A stretch of DNA of 64,000 bases from Apostichopus japonicus (taxonomy: Eukaryota; Echinodermata; Holothuroidea; Aspidochirotida; Stichopodidae), in assembly GCF_037975245.1 (NCBI RefSeq), contig NC_092576.1:29180611-29244610 (forward strand), written 5' to 3'. Shown piece by piece: positions 1 to 21,299 of this stretch (its first letter is position 1; each line of letters starts with the position of its first letter). The notes under the pieces are model-generated. The model saw only the letters and a program-made list of their open reading frames with translations. It was not told the origin of the DNA and did no database searches. A program made the position numbers and the translations under genes.

Positions 1-499
1 GCTTTGAGAGATTCAATCAGTATACATACGGTAACTTAGTTTTGCTAGAATCGGATCACAAGCCACTGGAGGCTATTGTAGCAAAGCCCCTAGTGTCCGC
101 GCCACCACGTCTACAGCTAATGTTGCTTCGCATTCAGAAATATACTTTCAAGGTTATGATCAAGGCTCAAAGCAACTTCCACCATTGCACAAGGGTCAAC
201 ATGTCAGGGTACAGTTTCAGGGAACATGGCAACCAGCCGCAGTCGTTGGAAAAACTTCAACACCACGTTCATACTTGTTAGAATCTGAAGGTAGAAACGA
301 GTTTAGGTGAAACAGGAAGCATATAATAGAGACACACTCAAGAGAAACACAAATTGACATAGACATACAGAGAACAAATGACAAAGACATTCCATCTGTC
401 TCAAACACATTACATACAACACTACAACAAGCAAGTACAACGTTGAGGGGTCGAGTCATAAAAGAACCAAATACGTTTAAAGATTTCATCAGGTATTGA
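1..499 (+). pseudogene. Ty3/gypsy pol fragment (RNase H joined to pol C-terminus)
   Basis: The window opens inside a gypsy-class pol reading frame. From position 3 it reads a typical RNase H end with the motif ESDHKPLEAI and then LQLMLLRIQKY. At about 154-170 the reading jumps to the far C-terminal pol tail (DQGSKQLPPLHKGQHVRVQF, then WQPAAVVGKTSTPRSYLL). The whole integrase zinc finger and catalytic core are therefore missing through an internal deletion. The tail has an in-frame TGA at 308-310, then stays open to a natural-looking end (RGRVIKEPNTFKDF) and a stop at 497-499. The deletion plus the stop make it non-functional. The family assignment rests on motifs I recognise; the upstream part lies outside the window. 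Confidence 0.85.
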
Positions 500-620
500 G
501 TTTGCAGTTCCGTATGGCATGTATCTTATGTAAATATTTGTTTTTCGCTTATCAGTCACATTGATTGTTTCATTTTGATAACACTGTTTTGGTGAACTGA
601 AACAAGCTGCATTTGTTTAG

Positions 621-637
621 ACTTTAGAGGGGGTTGT
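621..637 (+). other. Polypurine-tract-like site and possible 3' LTR start
   Basis: About 125 bases after the pol stop there is a purine run (AGAGGGGG) followed by TTGTAGT. In gypsy elements a polypurine tract normally sits just before the 3' LTR, which begins with TG, so an LTR may begin near 635. I could not find its right end, so the boundary is a guess. Confidence 0.3.
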
Positions 638-1957
638 AGTAATCGTATTTTAATTATCTGACACCTTGGACGCGGTTAGAATGAGTAACAGCAAGATGAA
701 AATAAACACGACACGTTATGTTTAACGGAATGTTTTCTTTCCGTACCAAATGTAACAAAATTAGACAATTTTATCTTTCAGTAATACCTGAATGTTGACA
801 AACTGTATAACAAATTTATTTTACACGTTTTATAGTGTCATGGTGAACTAAGGAAGCTTAACAAAGGGGAAAAAACAGGAACTATATATACGTTACCATT
901 TGTGAAAATGACTGTGTTCTTATCACAGCAACAAGCAAATGATATGGCACTCACCATTAAGACACAGAAATCGAAATTGAAATGAAGATAACCTATTTCT
1001 ATCAATATATCTAAAGCATTTAACGAGACCAAATATTAATAAGAAACGACCGTTCGGTACTCCAAGATAAAAAACATATAAAACTTTGAATATGTCGCTG
1101 TAATAACCAATAGATTACCAATTACCGCAAAACCAGAAATCGCATAAATACAGGAAGTCATCTTAGTTGGGTAATTATTATGACGCGTGTTTAAATAAAT
1201 TCATATATCATGAACAAACTACATTTAAGATTTTTGAGAGAATGACTATGAAGATTGAAATATTCGGAAACGGGGAATCCTGCAAAAATTAACACCAATA
1301 GATTTGTTGTGATTATTAAATCGTAAGCGGAACCAGGAGCTTGTTTTACCTACATAATTGCCCTCTTTGCAAAGTACACAGTAAAAAATGTAAATAACAT
1401 TAATAGAATTACAAGAGAGGGAAGGGGATTTGAGACTATAGTCAACATTGGGAATTTTTACTTCGGTGCCTGGGGTAATATGGGGGCATCAAGGTATATA
1501 TTACACAGTAGATAGAGCGGACATCTCTTCCAAATGCAAAAACATGACTGAAAGTTGATACGGACTTCTCCCACATTTGTGGTCTCTTAAGCGTCGTAAA
1601 AACAACTGCTGATTATTATTATAAATATATGTGACAGGTATGAATTATGCCCCTTTCAAAACACTACAAAAATAAATTGCCAATTTTCAAATTGTGGTCT
1701 TGTTACTGAAGCGAACCGCGGATGGCGGGGGAAATTACCGGATTTAGGGTCCTACGCTTCGAACTCATAAGTTATCAATGAGGAGGCAAGAGTTTTCTTG
1801 CGTTGAAACAACGACTGACTTTTTATTACAAAACTCTACACAATATGAAAATGAAAATATACAACTGAACAATAAGTCATGACACATGACAATATAAAAT
1901 GGCTCTTGCACTCAAATGGCTTAAGGGTCTCTTTACTCTCTTAATTAAAACCTATCC

Positions 1958-2567
1958 TTACTCGGGGGAAAACCTATACTCAATATTCCATACTACGACA
2001 TATTCACTGAACCTATGCTCAAACTGAGTAATATTCATACGACATAAATACAAATACAATTAAAGAATCAATTACCCGAAATCAATCTTGTACTCTTACA
2101 ATACTGTACAACAATGCATAAGTGTATGAGGAACAATGTAAAATGAACATAATGATAAAATCTGCATATGAATAATACAACACGTTTGCCAACAGGCGAG
2201 GACTTTTGGCACCTTCGTAATGGTCAGGGCAACATATGCCAGCTGCAACACATTATAGGCCTTTACTCGGGGGAAAACCTATACTCAATATTCCATACTA
2301 CGACATATTCACTGAACCTATGCTCAAACTGAGTAATATTCATACGACATAAATACAAATACAATTAAAGAATCAATTACCCGAAATCAATCTTGTACTC
2401 TTACAATACTGTACAACAATGCATAAGTGTATGAGGAACAATGTAAAATGAACATAATGATAAAATCTGCATATGAATAATACAACACGTTTGCCAACAG
2501 GCGAGGACTTTTGGCACCTTCGTAATGGTCAGGGCAACATATGCCAGCTGCAACACATTATAGGCCT
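1958..2567. repeat. Perfect 305-bp tandem duplication
   Basis: The block at 1958-2262 is repeated head to tail at 2263-2567 with an exact offset of 305 bases and no difference that I could see. No target duplication or terminal repeat marks the edges. Either this is a very recent duplication or it is an assembly artefact, since the surrounding sequence shows no sign of similar youth. Confidence 0.9.
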
Positions 2568-3573
2568 TTTCACCATACTGTTCCTAGACAGCAGGAATTT
2601 TCACCTCCTGAACCCACAAACTCTCAAGAGACTATAGTAACAACAGTAACAAAAATGTTCAAGATACAAAATACAAATACGTATACGCTCTTTACACCGC
2701 GAGCAGCATAATACTCAAAATACAGGCACAATAAATAATCTATCAAAACAACTCAACTGTCAATACGGTACAATACACTTGACTGTTAATAACTTTCTGG
2801 ATATAAACTCAACCTAACCGGTACTGTCACTCTACAGTATACTAAACTCAATATATGCCAGTACTGTAACACCACAGTATAAAAGCACGCAATACAACAC
2901 ACACGTGCTTCACAATACACAAGACACGCTATACACCCATAGGACCGACGTCCAAATACAACCTAACATACGTACTTTGCACAGTAAAGTACAACCTAGC
3001 CAAAAGGGCAACAATTACAACTACGATTCAATTAACAATAAGGGTATGTACGGCATTTAAACAATAATAATATGTGTTACTTAATCTCTTACTATACTGG
3101 GGTCAGCTCGCTCGCGGATAACAAGACGAAGGAGACTCTTCGCTCGCGGTACAGGAAGCTCGCGGACATCAAGAATACGGCCATGGAGACTCCGTCACGC
3201 TAGCTCGCTATATACTGTAGTAGGTCCGCCATCTTGGAAACCCATGACTTCGAGCCAGAAGCCAAACCATCCAAAAACCTGAGGCATCCTGCCTCTAAGA
3301 AGGGTGACATCTCCTCACGGACTTTAGATAGTAAAGACAATGAATAACTCTGGGCAATTAACGATCCAGAAATTAATAAAAATGACAATACTAAAAGGGA
3401 TAACGAGGCGAAGCCCCGGAGCTCTGCAGGGACGATGCTGCCATTAAAACGACGTATACAGAACTGAAGAAACACGTGGAAACAACTAACGCTACAAACT
3501 GACTATTACGAACTATTACGTAATACATGCAAATACTGAACGGGTGTACACTACAAAATTTCACTTCACTACA

Positions 3574-3897
3574 TTACCATTTATCAAAAGATTAACACAT
3601 GTCCATCTACTCTCTCCCCTCCAGTATGCACTTAATTTGACCTAAATTTGACCTTAACAATTATTAAACGATAAACGACTCCTCAGCCGGCATTGCTTAA
3701 TCGTTTAACGCAATCTAGCTGCCATGTTTAACATGATTAAATGTAAGTTTTCTTCGTAGTTCTAAGGCCTTCCCGTAGGATTATGCTTACCAAAGAGATC
3801 CTGTATACTGCCGGGCTGGGCAGGCTGATGGTTGACAATACAGCAACGCCATTTCTCAAAAGATAAACACATGTCCATCTACTCTCTCCCCTCCAAG
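3574..3897. repeat. Pair of ~45-bp direct repeats, 266 bp apart
   Basis: A segment at about 3578-3622 recurs at about 3849-3895. Both copies carry CACATGTCCATCTACTCTCT and differ at a few upstream bases. The pair brackets a stretch containing TTTAACATGATTAAATG-type AT-rich DNA. It may be the terminal direct repeats of a short element, but no target-site duplication was found. Confidence 0.55.
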
Positions 3898-5165
3898 GGA
3901 CAGTAACTTTTAAACGTATAGTGGTCAGTCGTGCCCAGCTACCGAAATTACAGTAAATAAATAATGACGCAAGCAATTGCGCTTTGACTTTAGCCGCTAC
4001 CTAATATCCAGAGCCAGTCAATGGTCACTTGTGCCATGCTTGCAGAATAACAATAAACACTTGATTTTACCATGACACTTCGATGTCAGCCGCTCACTCA
4101 TAGGCTATGTCAGTATGTAATAATTAAATGCCCTGATAACGGAAAAACAATGTTTTTATGACATTGTCATTGCGCTTCGATCTCAGCCTTGAAAGTGACA
4201 TTATTTTACAGATGGGTGCTACATATTCAAGGCTGAAATTTACTGACTACTATGTTTGTGCCCTTTAAATACCTTTGAACGAGTAGTAGAGATTTCTGCC
4301 CCACAGAATGCACATGTTTATCATTTTAAAGTGATATAACCTATAAAATGAATTTTATTGGTTATAAAATTATTGTCAGTGCTGTACTCAGCTGAATATC
4401 ATTTTCTTCTTTCTAAAGTAACTGTAAAATATTGTTGTTTGAATGTTACTTATATTTGCAAGATAATCCCTCTTTTTCTCCAGGAAAGATACCGGATGGT
4501 GGTCTGGGATGTCATCGTCTCAGTACGAATCTTCATAAATTGTTTAATTCCCGGTCGAGCCATGGAAAAAGTGGCATTAGGCAAATTATATTATTACAGG
4601 ACACACAAAAGTTATAAACCTATTATTGAAATATGGCACAAGGTCGTTCAGAGTAACAACTTACTGATTGTTGGATAGCTAGCATATCTGATAAGAACGA
4701 TTTTGGTAGCCAGTAAGCGAAATTTGGAAAAACAAGCTGTTGAGAGGCCTTCTTGATACACTGAAATCATAGGTCTAGATGTGTTGGCAAGAAGATGCTC
4801 TCACATTTTTCTGGCAGTACAACTGGCAAAAACCCGCAATAGGTGAAACACTTACTGGCATGTGATTCAGGAACTTCCCAAAACATCTCAAGGATAAATA
4901 CGCATCGGCTTTTCCGGGAACATCACATGTTGTGACAACTACGTACAATCTAAGCCTGTGCGATGATCTTACTTAGCCAGAACAAAGAGCAAAATGTGCT
5001 TTGAATTTACCATTATGATATGTTAATAGATAATCCTATCTCAGAGCATTTAAACATTCAGCAAAGTCATTTGTTCTTGGCATCCTCAACTATGTTCCCT
5101 TAAAAAAACAGACAATATCTTGATCAAAGTTCCCATTAGGCGATGCAGACGTCATTCTCAGTACT

Positions 5166-5661
5166 TTTGTTCAAGAAATCCTGTTACTATTGTTATTTCC
5201 TATTTGTCGGTGTTCGTCTCTGAGCAGGATGTGGCACTAATCAGCTACCGCAAGATTGAGAAAGATATAAACTTATATCGAAACATTCACTTAATTAGAG
5301 CCGTAAAAGTAATACAGCGAATCATTAGTTCAAGACGCCTTGTATGATTTGCCGGAGCTTTTGATGCAGACCATATTACAGTGGATTCTTTGAACAATTC
5401 AGAATATTAATAGTTTTGTTGAATAAATCCTGTTATTCAATGCTGCATGTCCGTCGCTGGAGAGGACGTTGGAAAGAAAAAGAAAATTGTTAAATGTTCA
5501 GATAACTGAAACGGCACAAATAAGCTACCATACGATTTGGAAAGCTCTGAAAGGATATCGAAACACTCACTTAATTATAGCGAGCAGAGTAACACAGCCA
5601 TTCATTTGAACAAGAAGCATTATATGTATTTTGCGGACTTTTTAGTGTAGACCATATTATA
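5166..5661 (+). repeat. Decayed tandem duplication of the gene A leader region
   Basis: Two divergent units of about 250 bases lie head to tail, 5166-5410 and 5411-5661. Each contains a matching run (ATCGAAACA[T/C]TCACTTAATTA...) and then a block around ACCATATTA[C/T]A[G/A]TGGAT that in the second unit is the gene A start codon and first codons. In the upstream unit the ATG has become GTG (5383) and the frame stops after ten codons. The upstream unit thus looks like a dead copy of the promoter-proximal sequence and the start of exon 1. Confidence 0.6.
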
Positions 5662-15740
<10,079 letters not shown>

Positions 15741-18700
15741 TGTTGAATTATTTGTAAAGTTAGTAAGAATTACCAGTTGGCGGTAAATTATGTCAAACTG
15801 GGGTTTTGGAGAAGAAAAAGCATCTTAGATGATAAGCCCACCGCATTTCGAGCTTAAAAGACTTTACCTAAGTACAGTAATTTGTAGTCAGCATAACCAA
15901 ATATTACACCAGATTATGCAAGCAACATTTCCTTGAAAAATTTCGGTTTACCTGAGCATAGTCTCACATTCAGAAGGTATTTTCCTTATGCAACCAAGAC
16001 GAATAATTTTATGAGAATACTCAGAGAAACTTCACAATATACGCACAAAGGGAATTTTGTCCCAAATTTTGAAAGGTTTTGCCTACATTAAAATTAATAC
16101 AAATAACTGCAATGTCATAGGCTTCTCCTTATCCTCGTGTCTAGTTTTGTGAACATTATAATATAATATGAAATTGAAGCACATTTTTACTGCCTGCAAT
16201 TTATTAAGTACCACACTTAAACTTTCATAATTTGATTTGATCTGATATGGAGTAATTACAATTGTAAATCAACACCAAAATGACTATGATCTGCACAGTG
16301 TTGACTTTTGAAATCAATTCTGTAGCACGTAAGGTTTACGACACGGAGAGTCAATATGACATCGTACTGTAAATCGTCAGAACGATATCAATAACATTTA
16401 AAAGGTACAAAATTAGACTAATTGTGAACAGTATATGCGCATCTGCGATAACTCTTTCAATGTTGGTATTCTTTCACTACAATGATACCATTACATTGCT
16501 GTAACACAAATCTAGAAGTATTATGTGGAAACTATTTGCTTTCTGAAGAGTAATATTAATTGGAATTGCACACGATAGTTGGCGTAAAACAAATGCTTGA
16601 CAAAACTTGACATCGTAAGACTTCGCAAAAACATCCGTCATCAATAAAATAAGAATTGTTTATACACCTTAGTATTTACACAGTTCTAGAATCAAATCAT
16701 AATAATATGATACGGTGATGTCATACATGTAATGCGAGTTGATGTAAACCTCCGCCGAACTTAACCTTTACTTCACTGTCACATTCGTGACAATTCGGTA
16801 AATGCCTGGCAGTGCAAGTTTTGAAATCTTTGAAAGTGAAAATGTAATATTACGCGTTAAATAAACATTGCCGTTAAATGACCGTACAAATCACTTATTA
16901 AAAGATAAAACTCCTACATTACCCAATGAACTTTCACATTATAATGTAAAGAGAAGCAGTATGTTTAAGTTTATATTAACAATTGAAATTATATAAAGTG
17001 AAATATTATTGTTAAAATTCTTGCTACAGTATCGATAGGGAATTCCCCCAAGGTATTGTGAGAAAAACATTACAATTAAAAGTCAAATATAATATTCGCA
17101 AAGTATCTTTTAACGAAAAAAGACTGTCAACTGTCATTGTCAGAATCCTACATTATCATCCATCGAACTACATTTCCCTGTCACATCCGTGACAATTCTT
17201 ACACCGCCTGGCAATACACGCTTGAAATACATGACTATTTGATGTCCATATTTAATGAGAATTATGTGAAGTGAAATATAACAGTTAAAATTCTATTCTA
17301 TGTGAATAATATTGAAAGGTGTCCACTTACATGCCGTCTAGACGGTTGTAGGAGATTGTTTGAATTTCTAACGAATAGTCCTGTCTTTGCTACAAATTGA
17401 AAGTAAAATCTAAACGTGGTGATATTCTTGACATTTACATTGTCGAGATATGAAGCATAGATAAATGTCTGAGACCAAAGCACATTTACATACTGTGAAG
17501 TAATCAGTTCATTGATCGCGATGCAAAGAGTCTACATTTCGTTCTGCTAAAGTACTTTTACCTGGTGTCAATTAATTCGCATGGTGGTCAATGAACTTAG
17601 TAAAACTGAGTCAGTACGGCTTAATTAGAATATGTAACACTTAAATGGAATTGGGGGGATAATGTTGAACAGCTTGTCATAAAAGACGGTTTAACATTTA
17701 CCCCCTATTTTTGGTCAATGGAATGCATCCTACGTAAATGCAATTCATTAACACATATGTTAAATTTTATTTCACTAAAGTAGGATTCATATTTACAGAT
17801 GTGAATTTGGTAATATTGGCCTATATGTTACTTAGTAGAATACATTTCGACTTAGGTAACATTGAATCCTATTGGTAAATGTTAAAACAGCTTGCCATAC
17901 AGCCGCATCTTATCCGACTGAAGTCTACAGATCCTTCCACTGCACATGGTGTCGATTGCAACTCCATCTGTTAGCAGGATCATGCACATTATCTATTCCC
18001 ATTCTTAACAAGGCTCTATCTCGCTTGACGTGACATCAGTGCATACTGTACGATACTAAATACGAGTCTTTTCCCAACAATGCTGTGTGCACCCCATACC
18101 TCTCCTCATTCAAGCATTAGTCCCATACATATATATATATATCGCACATATAATTATATCAACTAAAATTGTAATTTGATTACAGCAAAACTAGATAAAA
18201 GTTGAATAAGAATGAGATATGTATATAAATCAAGAGAAGAATTAACTTTGTCATGGTCATGTCACTCCCAATGAGGTCTAAATTGCTAGATCAGTGGCGT
18301 AGGAAGTTATGAAAAGTTAGAGCGCAGGAAAAAAAAACGGTGAAGTTTGGGACATTATCCAGATAACTTGTACTTTTGTAGACGCTACGGTGTCTTAAGT
18401 GGGACCTCGGAAATCTCAACATTTTATCTACAGATTCACATCTTCAAAATCTAATATTCTCATAGCTTTGGCTATTTCTTTGAGATTTCATATCAAACTT
18501 GTGACTGCTTTATCTGAAGTTGTTGACATATTTCAATTGAGATTTTCTGTTTCCTACGGAATAACGATCTTTGACATTCTTCTGAAGGCGACTATCAGGA
18601 ATGACTCAAATCAATAGGTTGATTCAATAATTCCTCCTGGACTAAATTGCCTCCCAGTATAGCTAAACGTACGAAAGTGTTATTAATACATTGCGCTTGC

Positions 18701-20690
18701 CCAAACTAAGCCCCCACGCCAGATCAAAAACAACTATCTCTAAAGCTGCTGCTGGGTCCTCAATTTACACAAAGCAATGTTATGAGGCGTATAAAAAAAG
18801 AGTATGAAGCTGTTTACCAATTGTGTACGATCGCGTGCCAAACGACCACTAAGCTAGGCTAAAGTTAGAAGACATGACGCATGTATGCCTGTACATTTAC
18901 AACACAGCACAATACAACACAAAGCAATTGACAGACATGACCAAAGTCCAATAACGCACGCTAATAAATTATCCTAATTGTATCAAGCGGCAACGCTGTC
19001 AGCGTAAGGGAGTGCATACTTTTAAAATTAACATATCCTTGTCAATACCCATAGATGGCACTAATAATAAAAATAGTTCAATAGTTTCAAACTGTATGTA
19101 GATAACGTTTGTTTACGAAGTGTGAAGTATCATCTTGAATAGTAAGGCATTTACGAAATGAAACGTCGTATGCGTTCTTGGAATCGATCATTATTTCGTA
19201 TCCTCGTCACTCACTTGTCAGTCTGACACGAAACTCACTCCGTCTCGAAGTCAAATCCAGCTTTGTTCACTGTGTCCGTGTTCTTCTGCTGGCTTTTCCA
19301 TACTTCCACTTCCTCCAACGCATTCAAGAAGTCATTCCATATTCTGTAGAGGGGTTAAACAGGTAAGGTGTCTGTGTTACATTTTCGTTTCAAATCATTT
19401 CAAAAGTGTTATACGGGGAAACGTTTTCTATCAAAATACTGTATTCTATATTCTTTCTTATCTATACAGCAGTACCGTTTACATGCATTGTATCTTATTT
19501 TCAAGTACACCAACATTATGTAGGCAATAATATACCAATGAGTGATAAACAACTAGAACACCGAAGACAGTGGTATAGGTAGGGAGATATCGAAAACGGG
19601 GGTAAGGGAAGATATCTGGTTGTCAAAGTGGGTATCTATACAAGACAAGATGAGGTTTTAAGCTCGTACTCAACAATCGTGTTCGTTTTGCATTGCCTCA
19701 TCATCTTGGTTTTCCGCCATGAACCAGTTCGTGCCTGTGGAGAGAAGACGAATGGGCTAGGGACTACGGTACCCAGTATACAAAGGAACTGCGCGAGTAT
19801 CAACCACCAACTAGACGCTGCGTGAGGTATACGAGAATGAAAACAAGAGGAAAAGTGGTAAATCCCCGATATGTTGTTATAACAATAGATAGTTTTACTG
19901 GAAACTATTGTATTGAAAAACGTCTCTAATTGCACTAGAAATGACGGGTCGATGAAAGTAGACCTGTGTAAACTACCTGTACGATGACGGAAAACACCTG
20001 ACAACACGATGGATAGTGAAAGTCCGAACTTGAAGTGTAATCGCACGAACTAACATGAAAATGACAAACATGGCTAATTTCTAACCTGTTCAACTTACAA
20101 TGTATCCAAAAAATATCTTCTGGCTACAGCTGCTACTAGCCGAATACCAAGTAACAATGAGGCAGCTAGCTGGTACAAAGAAACATATTTGCACAAGTTT
20201 AATTCCAATGGGAGTCTAGTTGGGAAATAGAAAGCTTAAAATAGTTCAACAAGTAATACCGGTATTTTTCCTTTTCGACTCAAACTTATTTAACACATTC
20301 TCTCTTTTTTTATTATTATTTATACAAAAAGATATTTCTACCGGTGCAGCTTAAAACTCAAACTTCTTTATTTCAGACTCACGTCTTCAACTATCGACTA
20401 ACAGTCCATTTAAACTGTTCAATGGTTTCGATGTTTTAGCAAATTTTTCACTTTATGCAGAAGTATTGCAGAACAGACTATAAACCTTGACAGAGTTATG
20501 AGTTAGTTAACCCGAAATTAATCATGTGACAATAAAGTGTATATGGATTCACAATGAAATCTTCAAGTGAAACTACATCTTCATACATTTCTGGTACAAT
20601 AAATACCATGTATATAAACAATTGATAATTGTCTAGGAAGTCATATACAATGGAATCGTTTTAAGCGATTTCAACCCTGCCACCAAATAA
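15741..20690. other. Gene-poor stretch between genes A and B
   Basis: I see no convincing coding exon. Short open frames at 18399-18617 and 19178-19366 (plus strand) and 19636-20046 (minus strand) lack recognisable motifs. The frame at 19178-19366 ends in a strong donor-like site (AACAG|GTAAGG at 19362). With the acceptor-like TACCTCAG at 21271-21278 it could be a 5' untranslated exon of gene B; this is speculative. Confidence 0.35.
16750..17310. repeat. Divergent ~400-bp tandem repeat
   Basis: The block beginning around 16775 (TGTCACATTCGTGACAATTC, then GCCTGGCA) recurs around 17176 (TGTCACATCCGTGACAATTC, then GCCTGGCA). Similar AT-rich tails containing AAGTGAAATAT follow at 16996 and 17270. 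The two units are clearly related but diverged. There is no coding capacity. Confidence 0.5.
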
Positions 20691-20696
20691 TAGCTA

Positions 20697-20762
20697 GATA
20701 GCTCAGTTGGTAGAGCGCAGGGATTGTAATCATGTGGTCACTTGGTCAGATCTCGTTCTTTT
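20697..20762 (+). repeat. tRNA-like sequence (SINE head or tRNA pseudogene)
   Basis: The stretch contains a good box A (TAGCTCAGTTGGTAGAGCGC) and an anticodon-arm-like GGATTGTAATC, followed by a degraded box B (TTGGTCAGATC instead of GGTTCGAATC). The T arm does not fold well. It is probably the 5' part of a tRNA-derived SINE or a dead tRNA gene rather than a working one. Confidence 0.5.
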
Positions 20763-21299
20763 CCACACAAAAATTCAGCATTTCTAACATAAATTCTGCA
20801 TAAATTATACTTCAGTTAAGCTTATGTTATAGACAGACGTATTCCATGTCCTATCATTTCTGTTACTTAATTAACATAAATGTATATCTACATTCGTGCC
20901 TGGTTGCGTGACTCGTCTGTTTGAGTTGACAATATCAATACGCACCTTCGTTCCAAAGTTCAAGCACCAATAAAAACCGCATGCTATAAACATGCAGCCT
21001 AACAGTAACGTGCACATTACTACATTAGGTGTTACTTATAAAAGCCACAGCGTATCATTTACTGGGAGTGACTAAGACAAGCATGAAAATGAAGTCAACT
21101 CCAACTTTATTGAAATCATCATACGATTGAAAAATGCTTAGTACTAATGTTCACATCGTACAACATTCAGTACCATATTGATATAGTTCATAATAGTAAT
21201 ACAAAATAATAGTAAAATATCATAATACTGTTACAATTAGGGACTTACTCAAATATTCTTTCCATTTGCATACCTCAGAACCAAGACATTATTTGCAAG

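Larger units (their letters stand above)
638..5165. other. Gene-poor stretch left of gene A
   Basis: No convincing gene is visible. Besides the separately listed repeats, 1740-3640 looks like an old non-coding transposable element or its LTR, perhaps on the minus strand: a reverse-complement AATAAA lies near 1820, where an A-rich sense end would be, and 3100-3200 is locally richer in GC. A short open frame at 4432-4617 follows a pyrimidine-rich AG (TTTTTCTCCAG) near 4484. It could be an exon relic, but I do not recognise the peptide. Confidence 0.4.

Noticed and set aside
3200-3475. 91-codon minus-strand ORF with hydrophobic stretch at 3.2-3.5 kb
   Set aside because: Its first codon is GTG, it lies in repeat-like DNA and no family is recognisable.
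19636-20046. 136-codon minus-strand ORF between genes A and B
   Set aside because: It starts at GTG and has no motif, no splice context and no repeat family that I recognise; probably chance.
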